From contig CAYXIO010000008.1 in the NCBI GenBank assembly GCA_964465125.1, positions 1-64,000 on the forward strand: DNA of 64,000 nt, read 5' to 3'. Below are positions 34,037 to 45,320 of this stretch, in pieces. The notes beneath the pieces are model-generated. The model saw only the letters and a program-made list of their open reading frames with translations. It searched no databases and was not told the DNA's origin. The position numbers were made by a program, and so were the translations under genes. The stretch's first letter is position 1. Every line of letters begins with the position of its first letter. Source of the stretch: CAYOHG01 sp964465125. Lineage in GTDB: Bacteria; Planctomycetota; Phycisphaerae; UBA1845; Fen-1342.

Positions 34037-34951
34037 TCAGCGCAGCAGACCGCGCTCGCGCAGGTACGAGAGCACCAGCGCATCGAACGGCACCTTGGTG
34101 CTGGCGAACAGGTAGAGAATGCCGCGCTGCGTGCAATAGTCCTTCAGCTCGGTGCAGTACGCGGTCAGCATCTGCTTGTATTTCTTGAGCAAGGGCGCGC
34201 TGACCGTGACCTCCGCAACGTCCGCGTCCTCCACGTCGACGAGCTTCAGGTCGCCCGCCAGCGCCGGCTCGATCTCGTCCGGCGAAAGAATCTGAATCGC
34301 GTACAGGTCGACGTTGCGGCTCAGCAGGTAGCGGAAGCCCTCGGCGTAGCCGCCCTTGTCCATGAAATCGCTGATGACGATCACGACGCCCTTGCCGCGG
34401 TGGGTCAGGGCGAAGCGCTTGGCGGCGGCGGCGAAGTACGATGGTCCGGCCAGGGGAATCTGCTCGAGGAAGTGGATCATCTGCGACGCCATCCGCCGAC
34501 CGCGGATCGCGCGCATGTCGCGGGCGATCACGTTGGAGAATGCGTAGAGGTTGACCCGGTCGTAGTTCACCAGCCCGATGTACGCCAGTGCCGCGGTCGT
34601 CCGCTTGACGTACATCCCCTTGTGCGGATGGCCCCAATCCATGCTCGCGGAGACGTCGAAGAGCACGCTGACGTTGAGGTCTTCCTCCTCCATGAACAGC
34701 TTCAGCAGGAGCCGCTCGAGCCGCGCGTAGATGTTCCAGTCCAGAAAGCGGAGATCGTCGCCGACGACGTAGTTGCGGTAGTCCGCGAATTCAACGCTCT
34801 CGCCGCGGCGCTTGCTGCGGCGCTCGCCCTTGACGCGGCCGGCGAAAATCTTGCGCGAGACCAGCTCGAGCCGGTCCAGGCGGCTCATGAAATCCGCCGA
34901 AAGCAGCTCGCCATCCTCGCGGGCCGGCACGCTGATGGCGTCGCTGCTCAC
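34037..34951 (-). CDS. DUF58 domain protein (VWA-like)
   Basis: The 304-residue protein starts from GTG 34951 (GGGGA upstream); the frame remains open to 35020. The conserved DUF58 core GESVEFADYRNYVVGDDLRF and LDWNIYARLERLLLKLF is followed by a VWA-like fold with SVLFDVSASMDWG and IVISDFMDKGG. Such proteins usually work with MoxR-type AAA+ ATPases and BatA-like partners, which fits the neighbouring genes. It has no signal peptide. Confidence 0.88.
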   Translation of the reverse strand: MSSDAISVPAREDGELLSADFMSRLDRLELVSRKIFAGRVKGERRSKRRGESVEFADYRNYVVGDDLRFLDWNIYARLERLLLKLFMEEEDLNVSVLFDVSASMDWGHPHKGMYVKRTTAALAYIGLVNYDRVNLYAFSNVIARDMRAIRGRRMASQMIHFLEQIPLAGPSYFAAAAKRFALTHRGKGVVIVISDFMDKGGYAEGFRYLLSRNVDLYAIQILSPDEIEPALAGDLKLVDVEDADVAEVTVSAPLLKKYKQMLTAYCTELKDYCTQRGILYLFASTKVPFDALVLSYLRERGLLR

Positions 34952-35066
34952 GCGCGTTTGTCCCCGACCCGGATTCCCCCGGGCTGAATCGAAGAGCCGC
35001 CGGGGCCCACGCCCCCGCACCGACTTCGCCTGCGCCGCGAGCCGCCCGACGCACGCCCCGCTCGGC

Positions 35067-37346
35067 TCAAGGCACGGCCGCGCCCTGCATCTCGCGCACC
35101 TGCCTCGAAAACCCCTCGACCTCAGCTCGTACTTCGGGCGCCGATCCCGCGCCGAAATGTGCCCGGAACGAATCCAGGATGGGTGCGACAGCCGCGGGCG
35201 TGTCGACCGTCAACCGCGCTTCCAGCTCCGGCCGCAGGACGCTCCAGAGCGCCGCCCCGTCCGGCAGCGCGCCGCGCTGCGAAAGCGCCGTGATCAGCGT
35301 GTCGTCGACCGCCGCCGCCAGCACCGCCGCATGCGCCGCCTCAAACCCGGCCTGCTTGCGAACCTCGGCCGGCAGGCTTGCGGCGTCATCAAACGCCGAA
35401 AGATAGGTTCGGATGGCATCGGCGCTGCGTCCCAGACGTGCGTACGCCGCCCCCAGCCGCATGCGAATCGCGAACAGGTCGGGCTCGGCGCCTCCGTCGG
35501 CGACCTGCGCCTCGGCCCGCGAGAGCAACTGCACGCACATCTGGTCGCGCGCCGGCAGGTCGGCGGGAATGCGTGCGAGCCACCGGTCGAGCGCGTCCGG
35601 CGAAAGCCGCGCCAACGGCCCGGTCACCGCCTTCCACGCCAGGCCGCGCGCCTCCTCATCGCTTTCGGTCGCGGGGAACGACCGTTCCCACAGCGCCGCG
35701 AGACGCCGCTCGTTCGTCGGCAGCCGCCCGATCATCTCGATCGCGGAACGCCGCACCGGCGTATCCGGATCGGACAACAGCGGCGTCAGGACTTCGGCGA
35801 CGCGCTCGGCGCATTGCCGCAAGCCCGGCTCGCCGGCGCCGTTGCCGTTGTTGCCCGCGGGGGCGCTTGAAATCGCGCGCGTCCCCTGCGCCGCCTCGGC
35901 TTCGGCCAGCGCCCCGGCGCATCGGATCGCCGCGATGCGCACGACGGTGGGCACGCCGGGCGCCATGGCCGCAATCGCCACGTCGACAAAGCGCGCGTCG
36001 CCCACGCGGCTCATGGCCCACAGCGTCTGCTCACGCAGGCGAAGCTGTTCGGGGCTTGACCGCTGGAAGACTTCCAGCAGAGCCGTCGCAATGCGCTCCC
36101 GCCGCGCGGCATCGAGCACGCCCCGCTCGGCCAAGCGCCCCAGGGACGCGATCGCCTCGCGGATCGTCTCCGAGAGCACGTCCTGTGTTTCACCCAGCAG
36201 CCGTTCGACCGACGCGTTCCCTCCGACATAGCCCAGCGCGTTGATCAGCGCCTTGCGCACCACGGCCGCGCGCTCGCTTTCCAGCATTTGCAGAAACACC
36301 GCCTCGTCCTGCGGATCGCGCAGCGTCGCAACCACCGAAGCCGCCGAGGCGCGCACGCTCGGCTCCGGGTCCTGAAGCAGCACGCGCAGGCGCGCCACGG
36401 CGTCGGCCGGCAATCCGTGCTGCGTACTGAGCCAGTTCTGGGCCTCGTCCAGCCCAAGCAGTCGGACCGCCGACAGCCCGTCCGTCAGGAATCCGTTCAA
36501 GAGCTGGGCGCGCTCGGCCTCCGGCGCCCGCAGCAGCGCCTCGCGCTCCATGGCCACCAGGCGCGCCTCCACGTCGTTTACGCCTGATCGCAAAAGCCGA
36601 TTCTGTCGCACGAGGCGGTCGATCTGAAGGCGCAGCCAGTCTTCGCGCGGCAGGACCCGGGTTTCCTCCCACCACTGCCGGGCGGCGGCGACATCTCCTC
36701 GAAAATCCTGGGCGGTTGCACTGCCCAGAGCGTCGAGCGCCGCGGACAGCAGCGGCGAACCGGGCGTCTCGACGATCTTCATCAGCGCCGCGACGGCCTC
36801 AAACCGAGTGGTCATCCCCAGCGCATCCACTACGGAGCGACGTTGCGCAAGCGGACGAGCGCTGTCGTTCAGAAGGGCCTCCAGCCGCGAAACCACGCTC
36901 GGGTCGCGCGCCACCGCGACGGCCTGGCGGGCGGCGGCGCGCACGTCCGCGTCCTCGTCGATCAGCATCTCGAGCAGCGGATCCAGGAACGCCGGGCGGC
37001 TCAGATGAGGAGCCTCGGCCAGTGCCGACGCCACGGCGATCCGCGCCGGGTGGTTCGTGCTCCGCAAGACAACCACCAGGCGCGCCTCGGCCGCCGCCCC
37101 GAGGCGCAGCAACTCGCCCGCGCCAATTTTGCGCGCCGCGGGAGGATTGGACTCCTCCAGCAGCGCAAAGAGGTCCGCGATTCGCTTCTGGTCCTCCGCG
37201 GCGGGCTGCGCCGTCGCCGGTGCCGAGGTGGTGGTGGCCGGCGAATCGGGAGCCTGGGCGGCCGCCGGACGTCCAAGAATCGCCAATCCAATGGCGAGCA
37301 ACCCCCGTACCGTCCGGGGCACGGCTGTGGCTCGCCAGCGCATCAT
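35067..37346 (-). CDS. Exported HEAT-repeat protein
   Basis: The 759-residue protein starts at ATG 37346 with GAGAGG 5 nt upstream. It has a signal peptide ending around AAAQA, then an Ala/Thr/Pro linker. A long solenoid of HEAT-type helical pairs covers roughly residues 60-560, with repeat cores such as DPEPSVRASAASVVATLRD and DPDTPVRRSAIEMIG. The C-terminal ~200 residues are also helical, with TPR-like RMRLGAAYARLGRSADAIRT. It probably acts as a scaffold in the periplasm. It lies upstream of the DUF58 and BatA-like genes on the same strand, ~115 bp away, so it may belong to the same unit. Confidence 0.8.
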   Translation of the reverse strand: MMRWRATAVPRTVRGLLAIGLAILGRPAAAQAPDSPATTTSAPATAQPAAEDQKRIADLFALLEESNPPAARKIGAGELLRLGAAAEARLVVVLRSTNHPARIAVASALAEAPHLSRPAFLDPLLEMLIDEDADVRAAARQAVAVARDPSVVSRLEALLNDSARPLAQRRSVVDALGMTTRFEAVAALMKIVETPGSPLLSAALDALGSATAQDFRGDVAAARQWWEETRVLPREDWLRLQIDRLVRQNRLLRSGVNDVEARLVAMEREALLRAPEAERAQLLNGFLTDGLSAVRLLGLDEAQNWLSTQHGLPADAVARLRVLLQDPEPSVRASAASVVATLRDPQDEAVFLQMLESERAAVVRKALINALGYVGGNASVERLLGETQDVLSETIREAIASLGRLAERGVLDAARRERIATALLEVFQRSSPEQLRLREQTLWAMSRVGDARFVDVAIAAMAPGVPTVVRIAAIRCAGALAEAEAAQGTRAISSAPAGNNGNGAGEPGLRQCAERVAEVLTPLLSDPDTPVRRSAIEMIGRLPTNERRLAALWERSFPATESDEEARGLAWKAVTGPLARLSPDALDRWLARIPADLPARDQMCVQLLSRAEAQVADGGAEPDLFAIRMRLGAAYARLGRSADAIRTYLSAFDDAASLPAEVRKQAGFEAAHAAVLAAAVDDTLITALSQRGALPDGAALWSVLRPELEARLTVDTPAAVAPILDSFRAHFGAGSAPEVRAEVEGFSRQVREMQGAAVP

Positions 37347-37601
37347 GACGACCTCTCTGCGCTCATCCGCCCGCGGTTCCGTGCAGCCCGTCGGCGTGCG
37401 GCACCGGACCCGCAGCATTATACCCAGCGACCGATTATGGGCCTCACCCGGGCACGAAATACTGGTCGCGCGCGAACCTGAAGCACGCCCCGCCGTACGC
37501 CGATAACAGGGGCAAGTGCGCGGTGCTTGCTCCGCGTCCATTCGCGATCTATGCTGACGGCAGGCGGTTCGGACGGAATCGCCGCCGGAGGGTTTTTGGT
37601 C

Positions 37602-38531
37602 ATGCGCAAGTACACGAGCTGGTCCGGATGGCTGCTCATCGCGCTGGCGGGAGCATCCACCGCCGGCGCCAGCATCTGGGAAGACCTGTACTTCGGCCTG
37701 GGCGTGCTGGCGACGCCCAGCGGCACCCCGGTCACGGCTGCCACCGGCGGCGGCCAGCAGAACGGCGAGCGCTTCGGCCGGCTGAGGATCGTCCCCAACC
37801 AGCCCGGCAACGGCTACGACCTCGAGTTCGACCGTACCTTCGGCCTTGACAGCCGCGGACGTCCGGAGGTGCTCGATCTCGGCAGCTTTGAGCTCCAGCT
37901 CTCCGGCGCCACCCAGGCTACCCTCGGCATCACAACCACCCCGATTCCGACGCTCAGCGCTCAGGTGCTGGCCGGCAACCTGAACTACAGCGTCCGTGGA
38001 AAGTCCGGGGCCCAGGACGCCACGCTCTCCGGTACTCTAAACGCGTCCCAGAACTTCGAAGTCAACCAGTTGGGATTCTACACGCTCTCGCTGCAAGTCG
38101 AGAACGCGAACTCGCAGCTCACCCTGGACGGCATCGCGGTCGACGACGCGCGCGACAGCGACTTCAACGTCGGGCCCATCACCGTCGAGGGCAACATCTT
38201 CTTCGATCTTGCGACCGCATTGCTCACGAGCGTCGGCGTCGATACGACCGGCCTGGAGAGCATCTTCCCCAAGTCGCCGATCGACCGCATTGACGACGAG
38301 ATTCGCAGCGCGCTCGAGCGGCAGGCCAACGTGCTCGGGATCACGCTCACCAACGACGCGGACAGCCTGACCATGACGGCGGCGGACGCGACGGCGGCCC
38401 AGCAAGTGGACACGCTGCCGACGTCATTGGCCGTCGACACCCTGCCACTGCCCAGCGTCGTTCCCGAACCTGCCAGCGTCGGCTTGCTCCTGCTCGGCCT
38501 TGCCGGCGCGTGGGTTCGCCGCCGTACCTGA
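37602..38531 (+). CDS. PEP-CTERM sorted secreted protein
   Basis: The 309-residue protein has a signal peptide (residues 1-23, core WLLIALAGAS) and ends with a textbook PEP-CTERM tail: VPEP, a hydrophobic ASVGLLLLGLAGAWV, then RRRT. The body is beta-rich and Thr/Asp-rich without a recognised domain. ATG 37602 follows GGAGGG. PEP-CTERM proteins are processed by exosortase and exported to the surface or extracellular polysaccharide matrix. No exosortase gene is in the window. Confidence 0.85.
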   Translation: MRKYTSWSGWLLIALAGASTAGASIWEDLYFGLGVLATPSGTPVTAATGGGQQNGERFGRLRIVPNQPGNGYDLEFDRTFGLDSRGRPEVLDLGSFELQLSGATQATLGITTTPIPTLSAQVLAGNLNYSVRGKSGAQDATLSGTLNASQNFEVNQLGFYTLSLQVENANSQLTLDGIAVDDARDSDFNVGPITVEGNIFFDLATALLTSVGVDTTGLESIFPKSPIDRIDDEIRSALERQANVLGITLTNDADSLTMTAADATAAQQVDTLPTSLAVDTLPLPSVVPEPASVGLLLLGLAGAWVRRRT

Positions 38532-38561
38532 CCGTGTTCGACGGCTTGCCTTGCGGGGAGC

Positions 38562-38599
38562 GCGGGCTGCCAGCCCGCTTTGTGCGGGCAAGATGCCCG
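38562..38599. terminator. Tandem hairpins between convergent PEP-CTERM and pyrG genes
   Basis: A 7-bp stem GCGGGCT/AGCCCGC with loop GCC (38562-38578) is followed by TTT, then by a 6-bp stem CGGGCA/TGCCCG with loop AGA (38585-38599). They lie in the ~105-bp gap between two genes transcribed toward each other and probably end both transcripts. The T tract is short. Confidence 0.5.
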
Positions 38600-38635
38600 T
38601 GCGGCCCTATTCATGACATCATTTCTGAAGACACT

Positions 38636-40435
38636 CTAGCCGCGGGACTCGGCCAGCGGCGCCCGCGTTTCCGCCTTCGGCTCCGTAGGCGACGGGCGGT
38701 ATTCGAGCGGCTCGGCGTAGTCAGGGAAGGCGTGCTTCGTCGCCGCGTGCACCAGCCCCAGAAAGAACGGCTGCGGGCGCAGCGGTCGGCTGGTCAATTC
38801 GGGGTGCGCCTGCGTGCCCATGAAGAACGGGTGCATGGATTCGGGCAGCTCCAGGATATTCATGATGCCGGAACGCGGCGTCGTGCCGGAGAACAGCAGG
38901 CCCGCGGCCTCGAGCTGCGGGATGTAGCGCGGCTCGACCTCGTATCGATGGCGAAATCGCAGCCGCGCGCGGCTGCCGAACATGCGCTCAGCGCGGCTGC
39001 CCCCGCGGATGATCACGTCGTGCCCGCCGAGGCGCATGCTGCCGCCCAGCCCCTCAAGCTGTCGCTGCTCCTCGAGCAGCGTGATGACCGGGTAGCGGCA
39101 GTCATTGTCGATCTCGGTCGAGTTCGCATCGGCCAGTCCGCAGACGTTTCGGGCGAACTCGATCACCGCCATCTGAAAGCCGTAACAAATACCCAGGCAG
39201 GGCAGGCGGTGCTCGCGCGCGTAGCGGATGCACGCCAGCTTGCCTTCCGCGCCGCGCGTGCCGAACGCGCCGGGCACAACGATCCCGTTCAGCCCGGCCA
39301 GCCGCCGCTCGACGTCGCCGTCGGACAGCTCGGTCGTGTCGATCCACTGAACCGACACGCGGCAGCCCAAGTGCACGCCCGCGTGCTCAAACGACTTGAG
39401 GATGCTGGCATAGGCGTCGCGGACGGCGGTGTACTTGCCGGTAATGCCGATGTTCACCTGTCGCGTCGAGGCGCGCAGTCGATTGACATATTGCACCCAG
39501 CCCTGGCGGGCGCTGCGCTCGCGGGCCTCGTCGATCCGCTCAGCCAGGCCAAGGCAGTCGATCACCACGCGATCGCAGCCGGCCCCGCGCAGCATGTCCG
39601 GAATCAGGTAGATGCTGTCGCAGTCGTGCATGCTGATGACGTGGGCCGGAGGGACGTTTGAGAACAACGCGATCTTCTCGCGCACGGTTTGCGTGACCGG
39701 GTTCTGCGCCCGGCAGGCGATCACGTGCGGCTGAATGCCGCACTCCAGCAGCCGCCGAATGCCCAACTGCGCGGCCTTGCTCTTCTGCTCGCCGAGGATC
39801 GAGGGTTCGAGCACGTAGGTGAGCGCCACGAAGCAGACGCTGTTGCGCCCCTCCTCGAACGCGAGTTGGCGCATCGCCTCGATGTAGTAGGCGTTCTCCA
39901 CGTCGCCCACCGTTCCTCCGATTTCGACGAAGACCACGTCGGCGCGGGTCGCCACGGCCAGTTCGCGGAGGCGGTTCTTCACCTCGCCGGTGACGTGCGG
40001 GATCATCTGCACGTCGCGGCCGAGATACCCGCCGGTGCGCTCGCGCTCGAGCACGCGGTGGTACATCTGCCCGCTGGTGCAGAAGTTCAACCGGGTCAGG
40101 TCCAGGTCGAGGGCGCGCTCGTAGGTGCCGAGGTCCATGTCGCACTCGGTGCCGTCGTCGAGCACGAAGACCTCGCCGTGGCGATACGGGTTGAGCGTTC
40201 CCGAGTCGATGTTCAGGTAGCCTTCGAGCTTGAGCGGCGCGACCGTGAGCCCCTGATCCTGGAGACACTTGGCCAGCGACGAGCTGAAGATGCCTTTCCC
40301 GAGCCCGCTCATGACCGTGCCCAGGACCACCACGTAGCGCGTCTGGCCGGTCTTGTAGCCGGCCGGCATCGGCAGGTAGAACTCGGTGTCCACCGATTGT
40401 GTGCGAACCGAACTGAGAAGGCTCTCATTGCTCAT
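38636..40435 (-). CDS. pyrG: CTP synthase, divergent type
   Basis: The 599-residue enzyme makes CTP from UTP, ATP and glutamine. The synthetase domain (residues ~30-300) has SGLGKGIFSSSLAKCL, HGEVFVLDDG with the metal-site CDMDLG, and VEIGGTVGDVE. The glutaminase domain (~330-575) has nucleophile motif LGICYGFQMAVIE and AHPELTSR. Several near-invariant motifs differ: VTGGVVSSLGKG reads VLGTVMSGLGKG, KLDPYLNVDPGTM reads KLEGYLNIDSGTL, and GICLGMQ reads GICYGFQ. Overall order and length are right, with ~30 extra N-terminal residues. kdsB lies 6 bp upstream; KdsB consumes CTP, so the pairing makes metabolic sense. Confidence 0.92.
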   Translation of the reverse strand: MSNESLLSSVRTQSVDTEFYLPMPAGYKTGQTRYVVVLGTVMSGLGKGIFSSSLAKCLQDQGLTVAPLKLEGYLNIDSGTLNPYRHGEVFVLDDGTECDMDLGTYERALDLDLTRLNFCTSGQMYHRVLERERTGGYLGRDVQMIPHVTGEVKNRLRELAVATRADVVFVEIGGTVGDVENAYYIEAMRQLAFEEGRNSVCFVALTYVLEPSILGEQKSKAAQLGIRRLLECGIQPHVIACRAQNPVTQTVREKIALFSNVPPAHVISMHDCDSIYLIPDMLRGAGCDRVVIDCLGLAERIDEARERSARQGWVQYVNRLRASTRQVNIGITGKYTAVRDAYASILKSFEHAGVHLGCRVSVQWIDTTELSDGDVERRLAGLNGIVVPGAFGTRGAEGKLACIRYAREHRLPCLGICYGFQMAVIEFARNVCGLADANSTEIDNDCRYPVITLLEEQRQLEGLGGSMRLGGHDVIIRGGSRAERMFGSRARLRFRHRYEVEPRYIPQLEAAGLLFSGTTPRSGIMNILELPESMHPFFMGTQAHPELTSRPLRPQPFFLGLVHAATKHAFPDYAEPLEYRPSPTEPKAETRAPLAESRG

Positions 40436-40441
40436 GGGATC

Positions 40442-41221
40442 TCAACACGCGCCTGAACCGCAAGCCTGCCTGCCGCCGCACGATCGGAACCGCTGTACGA
40501 AACGCTCGTAGTCGTCGGGAGTGTCGATGCCCGCGGAGGCCGTCTCGACCCGCTCGAGGGCGATCGGGTAGCCGAACTCGAGTACGCGCAGTTGCTCGAG
40601 CCGCTCGACTTGCTCCAGCAGGCCTGCGCTCCAACTCGCGAACTCGAGCAGGAACGCGCGCCGATACGCGTAAACGCCGAGATGCAGCAGCCAGTTCTCG
40701 CCTTTCGGCTGACCAGCGCTGTCTCGTGGATATGGTATCAGAGCACGCGAAAAATACAGCGCCCGGGACAACCGATTCTGAACAACTTTCACACAATTCG
40801 GGTCGTTCGGGTCCGACAAGGGCGGAAACGGGCAGGCCAGCGTCGCCAGCGGAGCCTCGCGATCGGTTTCCAGACGCCCGATCAGCCGATCCAGGTACGC
40901 CGGCTCAATCTCGGGCTCGTCGCCCTGAACGTTGACGATGATGTCGTCCGGCTGCCCGCCGCGCGCCGCGACCACCTCCGCGATTCGGTCCGTTCCGCTT
41001 TGGTGATCGGAGCGAGTCATGACCGCCTCGCCGCCAAACGAGCGCACCGCCTGTACGACCCGGTCGTCGTCGGTCGCGATGAGGCAGACGCCGATCCGCG
41101 TGGCCCGCCGGACCTGCTCGTAGACGTGCTGAACGAGGAATTTGCCGGTCTTGCGTGCCAGGCATTTCGCAGGAAAGCGGGTCGAGCCGTATCGGGCCGG
41201 AATTACCGCCAGGACGTTCAT
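40442..41221 (-). CDS. kdsB: 3-deoxy-manno-octulosonate cytidylyltransferase
   Basis: The 259-residue enzyme activates Kdo as CMP-Kdo for lipid A core assembly. The N-terminus VIPARYGSTRFPAKCL, VNVQGDEPEIEP, IPYPRD and HLGVYAYRRAFLLEF are characteristic. The ATG at 41221 has GAGGTG upstream and gives the family N-terminus; the open frame before it is not homologous. It precedes pyrG by 6 bp. It indicates Kdo-containing LPS and an outer membrane. Confidence 0.95.
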   Translation of the reverse strand: MNVLAVIPARYGSTRFPAKCLARKTGKFLVQHVYEQVRRATRIGVCLIATDDDRVVQAVRSFGGEAVMTRSDHQSGTDRIAEVVAARGGQPDDIIVNVQGDEPEIEPAYLDRLIGRLETDREAPLATLACPFPPLSDPNDPNCVKVVQNRLSRALYFSRALIPYPRDSAGQPKGENWLLHLGVYAYRRAFLLEFASWSAGLLEQVERLEQLRVLEFGYPIALERVETASAGIDTPDDYERFVQRFRSCGGRQACGSGAC

Positions 41222-41431
41222 GAGCACCTCGATTGCCTGCCAGAAGAATCGTAGCGGAACCGCAACTCGCTTCAAGCCCATGCCTTTGCAAAGGTTACGA
41301 TTCGCGCCTTGCCCGCCGACCCATAATGTGTTAATTGAATGCCAGGGGTCAGACGATTGGATTGAAGGCACCGGCGAACCCGGGCTGGCACGGGCCGGCG
41401 CGGCGTCCGTGCCCCTTTCGAGGAGCCTTTC

Positions 41432-42025
41432 GTGAATCGGCACAGTCTCTTGCTCGGTACGCTGATCGCAGCCGCCTGTCTTCTCCTCGCCGGCTGCCCA
41501 ACAGGTGGCGGAAACGGCAGCGGCGTCGGTGCTACGGCTCTGGCGGGAACCTGGTCAGGAGAGATCGAGTGCTCGACGGTGCAGTTCGTCGGCGACACCG
41601 GCGGAAGCCCCGCCACCACGCGCCGCAGCTTCACCATCACCATCGATGAGAACGGCTTCCCGACCGAGGTCGAGGTCCTCGGGTTCTCCAGCGCGCCCGA
41701 CCTGGCGGCCGCCCTGTCGCGCTCCGGCGATCACGAGACCCTGACGTCGAGCGCTTCGGGACTGTCCATCACCGAGGGCGTGCGCGTCCAGTCCGCAACC
41801 TACACCGACACCACCGCCGTTATCCAGCTCGTGATCGACTACGCGGCGCTCGGCGGCGCGCTGACGCAGGAAGGCACCGGCCAGCAGACCATCGAGCTGG
41901 TCCTGAACAACAACACCATCGAGTACACCGTGTCGGTCGAGTACGACGTCGTGCAGACCGCCGCCGGCATTGAGCTCAACACCGGCGAGACGACCGACTG
42001 CACGGGCGTGCTCGAGGCCCAATAA
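41432..42025 (+). CDS. Lipoprotein, paralogue 1 of a tandem pair
   Basis: The 197-residue protein begins at GTG 41432 (GAGGAG 6 nt upstream) with lipobox LLLAGC at ~17-22. The mature part is beta-rich and Thr/Glu-rich, with AGTWSGEIECSTVQFVGDTG and ITIDENGFPTEVEVLGFSSA, and ends NTGETTDCTGVLEAQ. The same order of segments occurs in the next gene (AGTFAGSIVVTSIQNVGDT, AIPILGFVSAPDA, LDTGEQLDSTGSL), so the two are paralogues. The family is unrecognised; it is probably anchored on a membrane face outside the cytoplasm. Confidence 0.75.
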   Translation: MNRHSLLLGTLIAAACLLLAGCPTGGGNGSGVGATALAGTWSGEIECSTVQFVGDTGGSPATTRRSFTITIDENGFPTEVEVLGFSSAPDLAAALSRSGDHETLTSSASGLSITEGVRVQSATYTDTTAVIQLVIDYAALGGALTQEGTGQQTIELVLNNNTIEYTVSVEYDVVQTAAGIELNTGETTDCTGVLEAQ

Positions 42026-42158
42026 CCCGGCGGCACGAGCACGAGATTCCGCTGGCCGCGGCTTGCCTGACATCGTAGTATTGGAAGGATTACAGCAGCG
42101 AACCGCGCGGGCGCCGGCAAGGCAACCGCGGCTGCGTCGCTGCGCGGGGAAATGGGCC

Positions 42159-42980
42159 ATGTACTATCGGCATTCGCTCGGTTTCGTCTGCGTCCTGCTC
42201 GCACTGGCATCCATCGCGGGATGCCCGACCGCCGGCGACGGCTCGAACGACGCTGGCTCCAACGACAACAGCTCGAATGCCTCCGGCGGAACCGACGGAA
42301 CCGGCGGCGGCAGCAATGATCCCATCGGACCCGAACCCCTGCCGTCAGACGGCGGTAGCGGCGGCTCGAACGACGGCGGCTCCAACGCAAACGACAACGA
42401 CGACGACGCCGGAAACACCAACGACAATACCGCCGACGGAAGCGGCGATTCCGGCGACGGCGGCTCCGGCGACGACGGCGGCGGAAGCTCCGCCCTGCTG
42501 GCCGGAACCTTCGCCGGCTCCATCGTCGTCACCAGCATCCAGAACGTAGGCGACACCTTCACCGACCCTGCCGACGAAAACCACACCGTCCAGTTCCAGT
42601 TCGACGACGCCGGGGTCGCACTCGCGATTCCGATCCTCGGCTTCGTCTCCGCGCCCGACGCTGTCGCGACCGTCAACCAGGTGGGCGAGTCCGAGACCCT
42701 TCCGCTCACCATCAGCGGCGGCAGCGCCACGCTCGACGTGACCGTCACCGAGGCCACCTACACCACCACCACCGCCCGCATCGTCTACGACTTGTTCTTT
42801 GACGAGACGCTCGGCAACCTGGCGCAGAGCGGCCCGGGCACCCAGACGGTCGAAGTGAGCGTCGACGGCGATACGCTCACCGTCACGATCGCGACGGACT
42901 ATGACGTCAACATCACCGCTCCGGTCTCGCTCGACACCGGCGAGCAGCTCGACTCCACCGGATCGCTTCCGCGGCAGTAG
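42159..42980 (+). CDS. Lipoprotein with acidic low-complexity linker, paralogue 2
   Basis: The 273-residue product from ATG 42159 has a lipobox LASIAGC at ~16-22. About 90 residues follow that are almost only Gly, Asn, Asp, Ser and Thr, then a ~155-residue beta domain homologous to the preceding lipoprotein. The linker probably projects the domain away from the membrane. The purine/pyrimidine triplet pattern of the linker (GGC, GAC, AAC, TCC codons) marks a repeat-expanded region likely to vary in length between strains. Confidence 0.75.
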   Translation: MYYRHSLGFVCVLLALASIAGCPTAGDGSNDAGSNDNSSNASGGTDGTGGGSNDPIGPEPLPSDGGSGGSNDGGSNANDNDDDAGNTNDNTADGSGDSGDGGSGDDGGGSSALLAGTFAGSIVVTSIQNVGDTFTDPADENHTVQFQFDDAGVALAIPILGFVSAPDAVATVNQVGESETLPLTISGGSATLDVTVTEATYTTTTARIVYDLFFDETLGNLAQSGPGTQTVEVSVDGDTLTVTIATDYDVNITAPVSLDTGEQLDSTGSLPRQ

Positions 42981-43069
42981 TCCGCCAGGTTGTTCCCAGC
43001 GCCAACGGCGAATGCGACGTGCCGCGCGGCCTCACGCGCGCCGCAAGCCCGCCGCACGGCCTCCGGACG

Positions 43070-43099
43070 TTGGCTAAAGCGCAAGGCCCTCGCTATAGT
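43070..43099 (+). promoter_or_regulatory. Candidate promoter of the EF-G gene
   Basis: TTGGCT (43070-43075) and TATAGT (43094-43099) are 18 nt apart, giving a leader of ~57 nt to the ATG at 43163. Confidence 0.45.
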
Positions 43100-43162
43100 C
43101 TTTCCTCCTGCTCGGATTGCCGCTCCACGCTGGGGCCGGAATCCGGCGCCTCGGACCGGCCC

Positions 43163-45238
<2,076 letters not shown>

Positions 45239-45320
45239 GCGCCGGTCGCGGTGCCGAGGCGCGCCGCAGGGTGCCCTCCCGCGCTCCCCCGCCGAGGCAG
45301 CGCGATACACTCCTGCGGAT

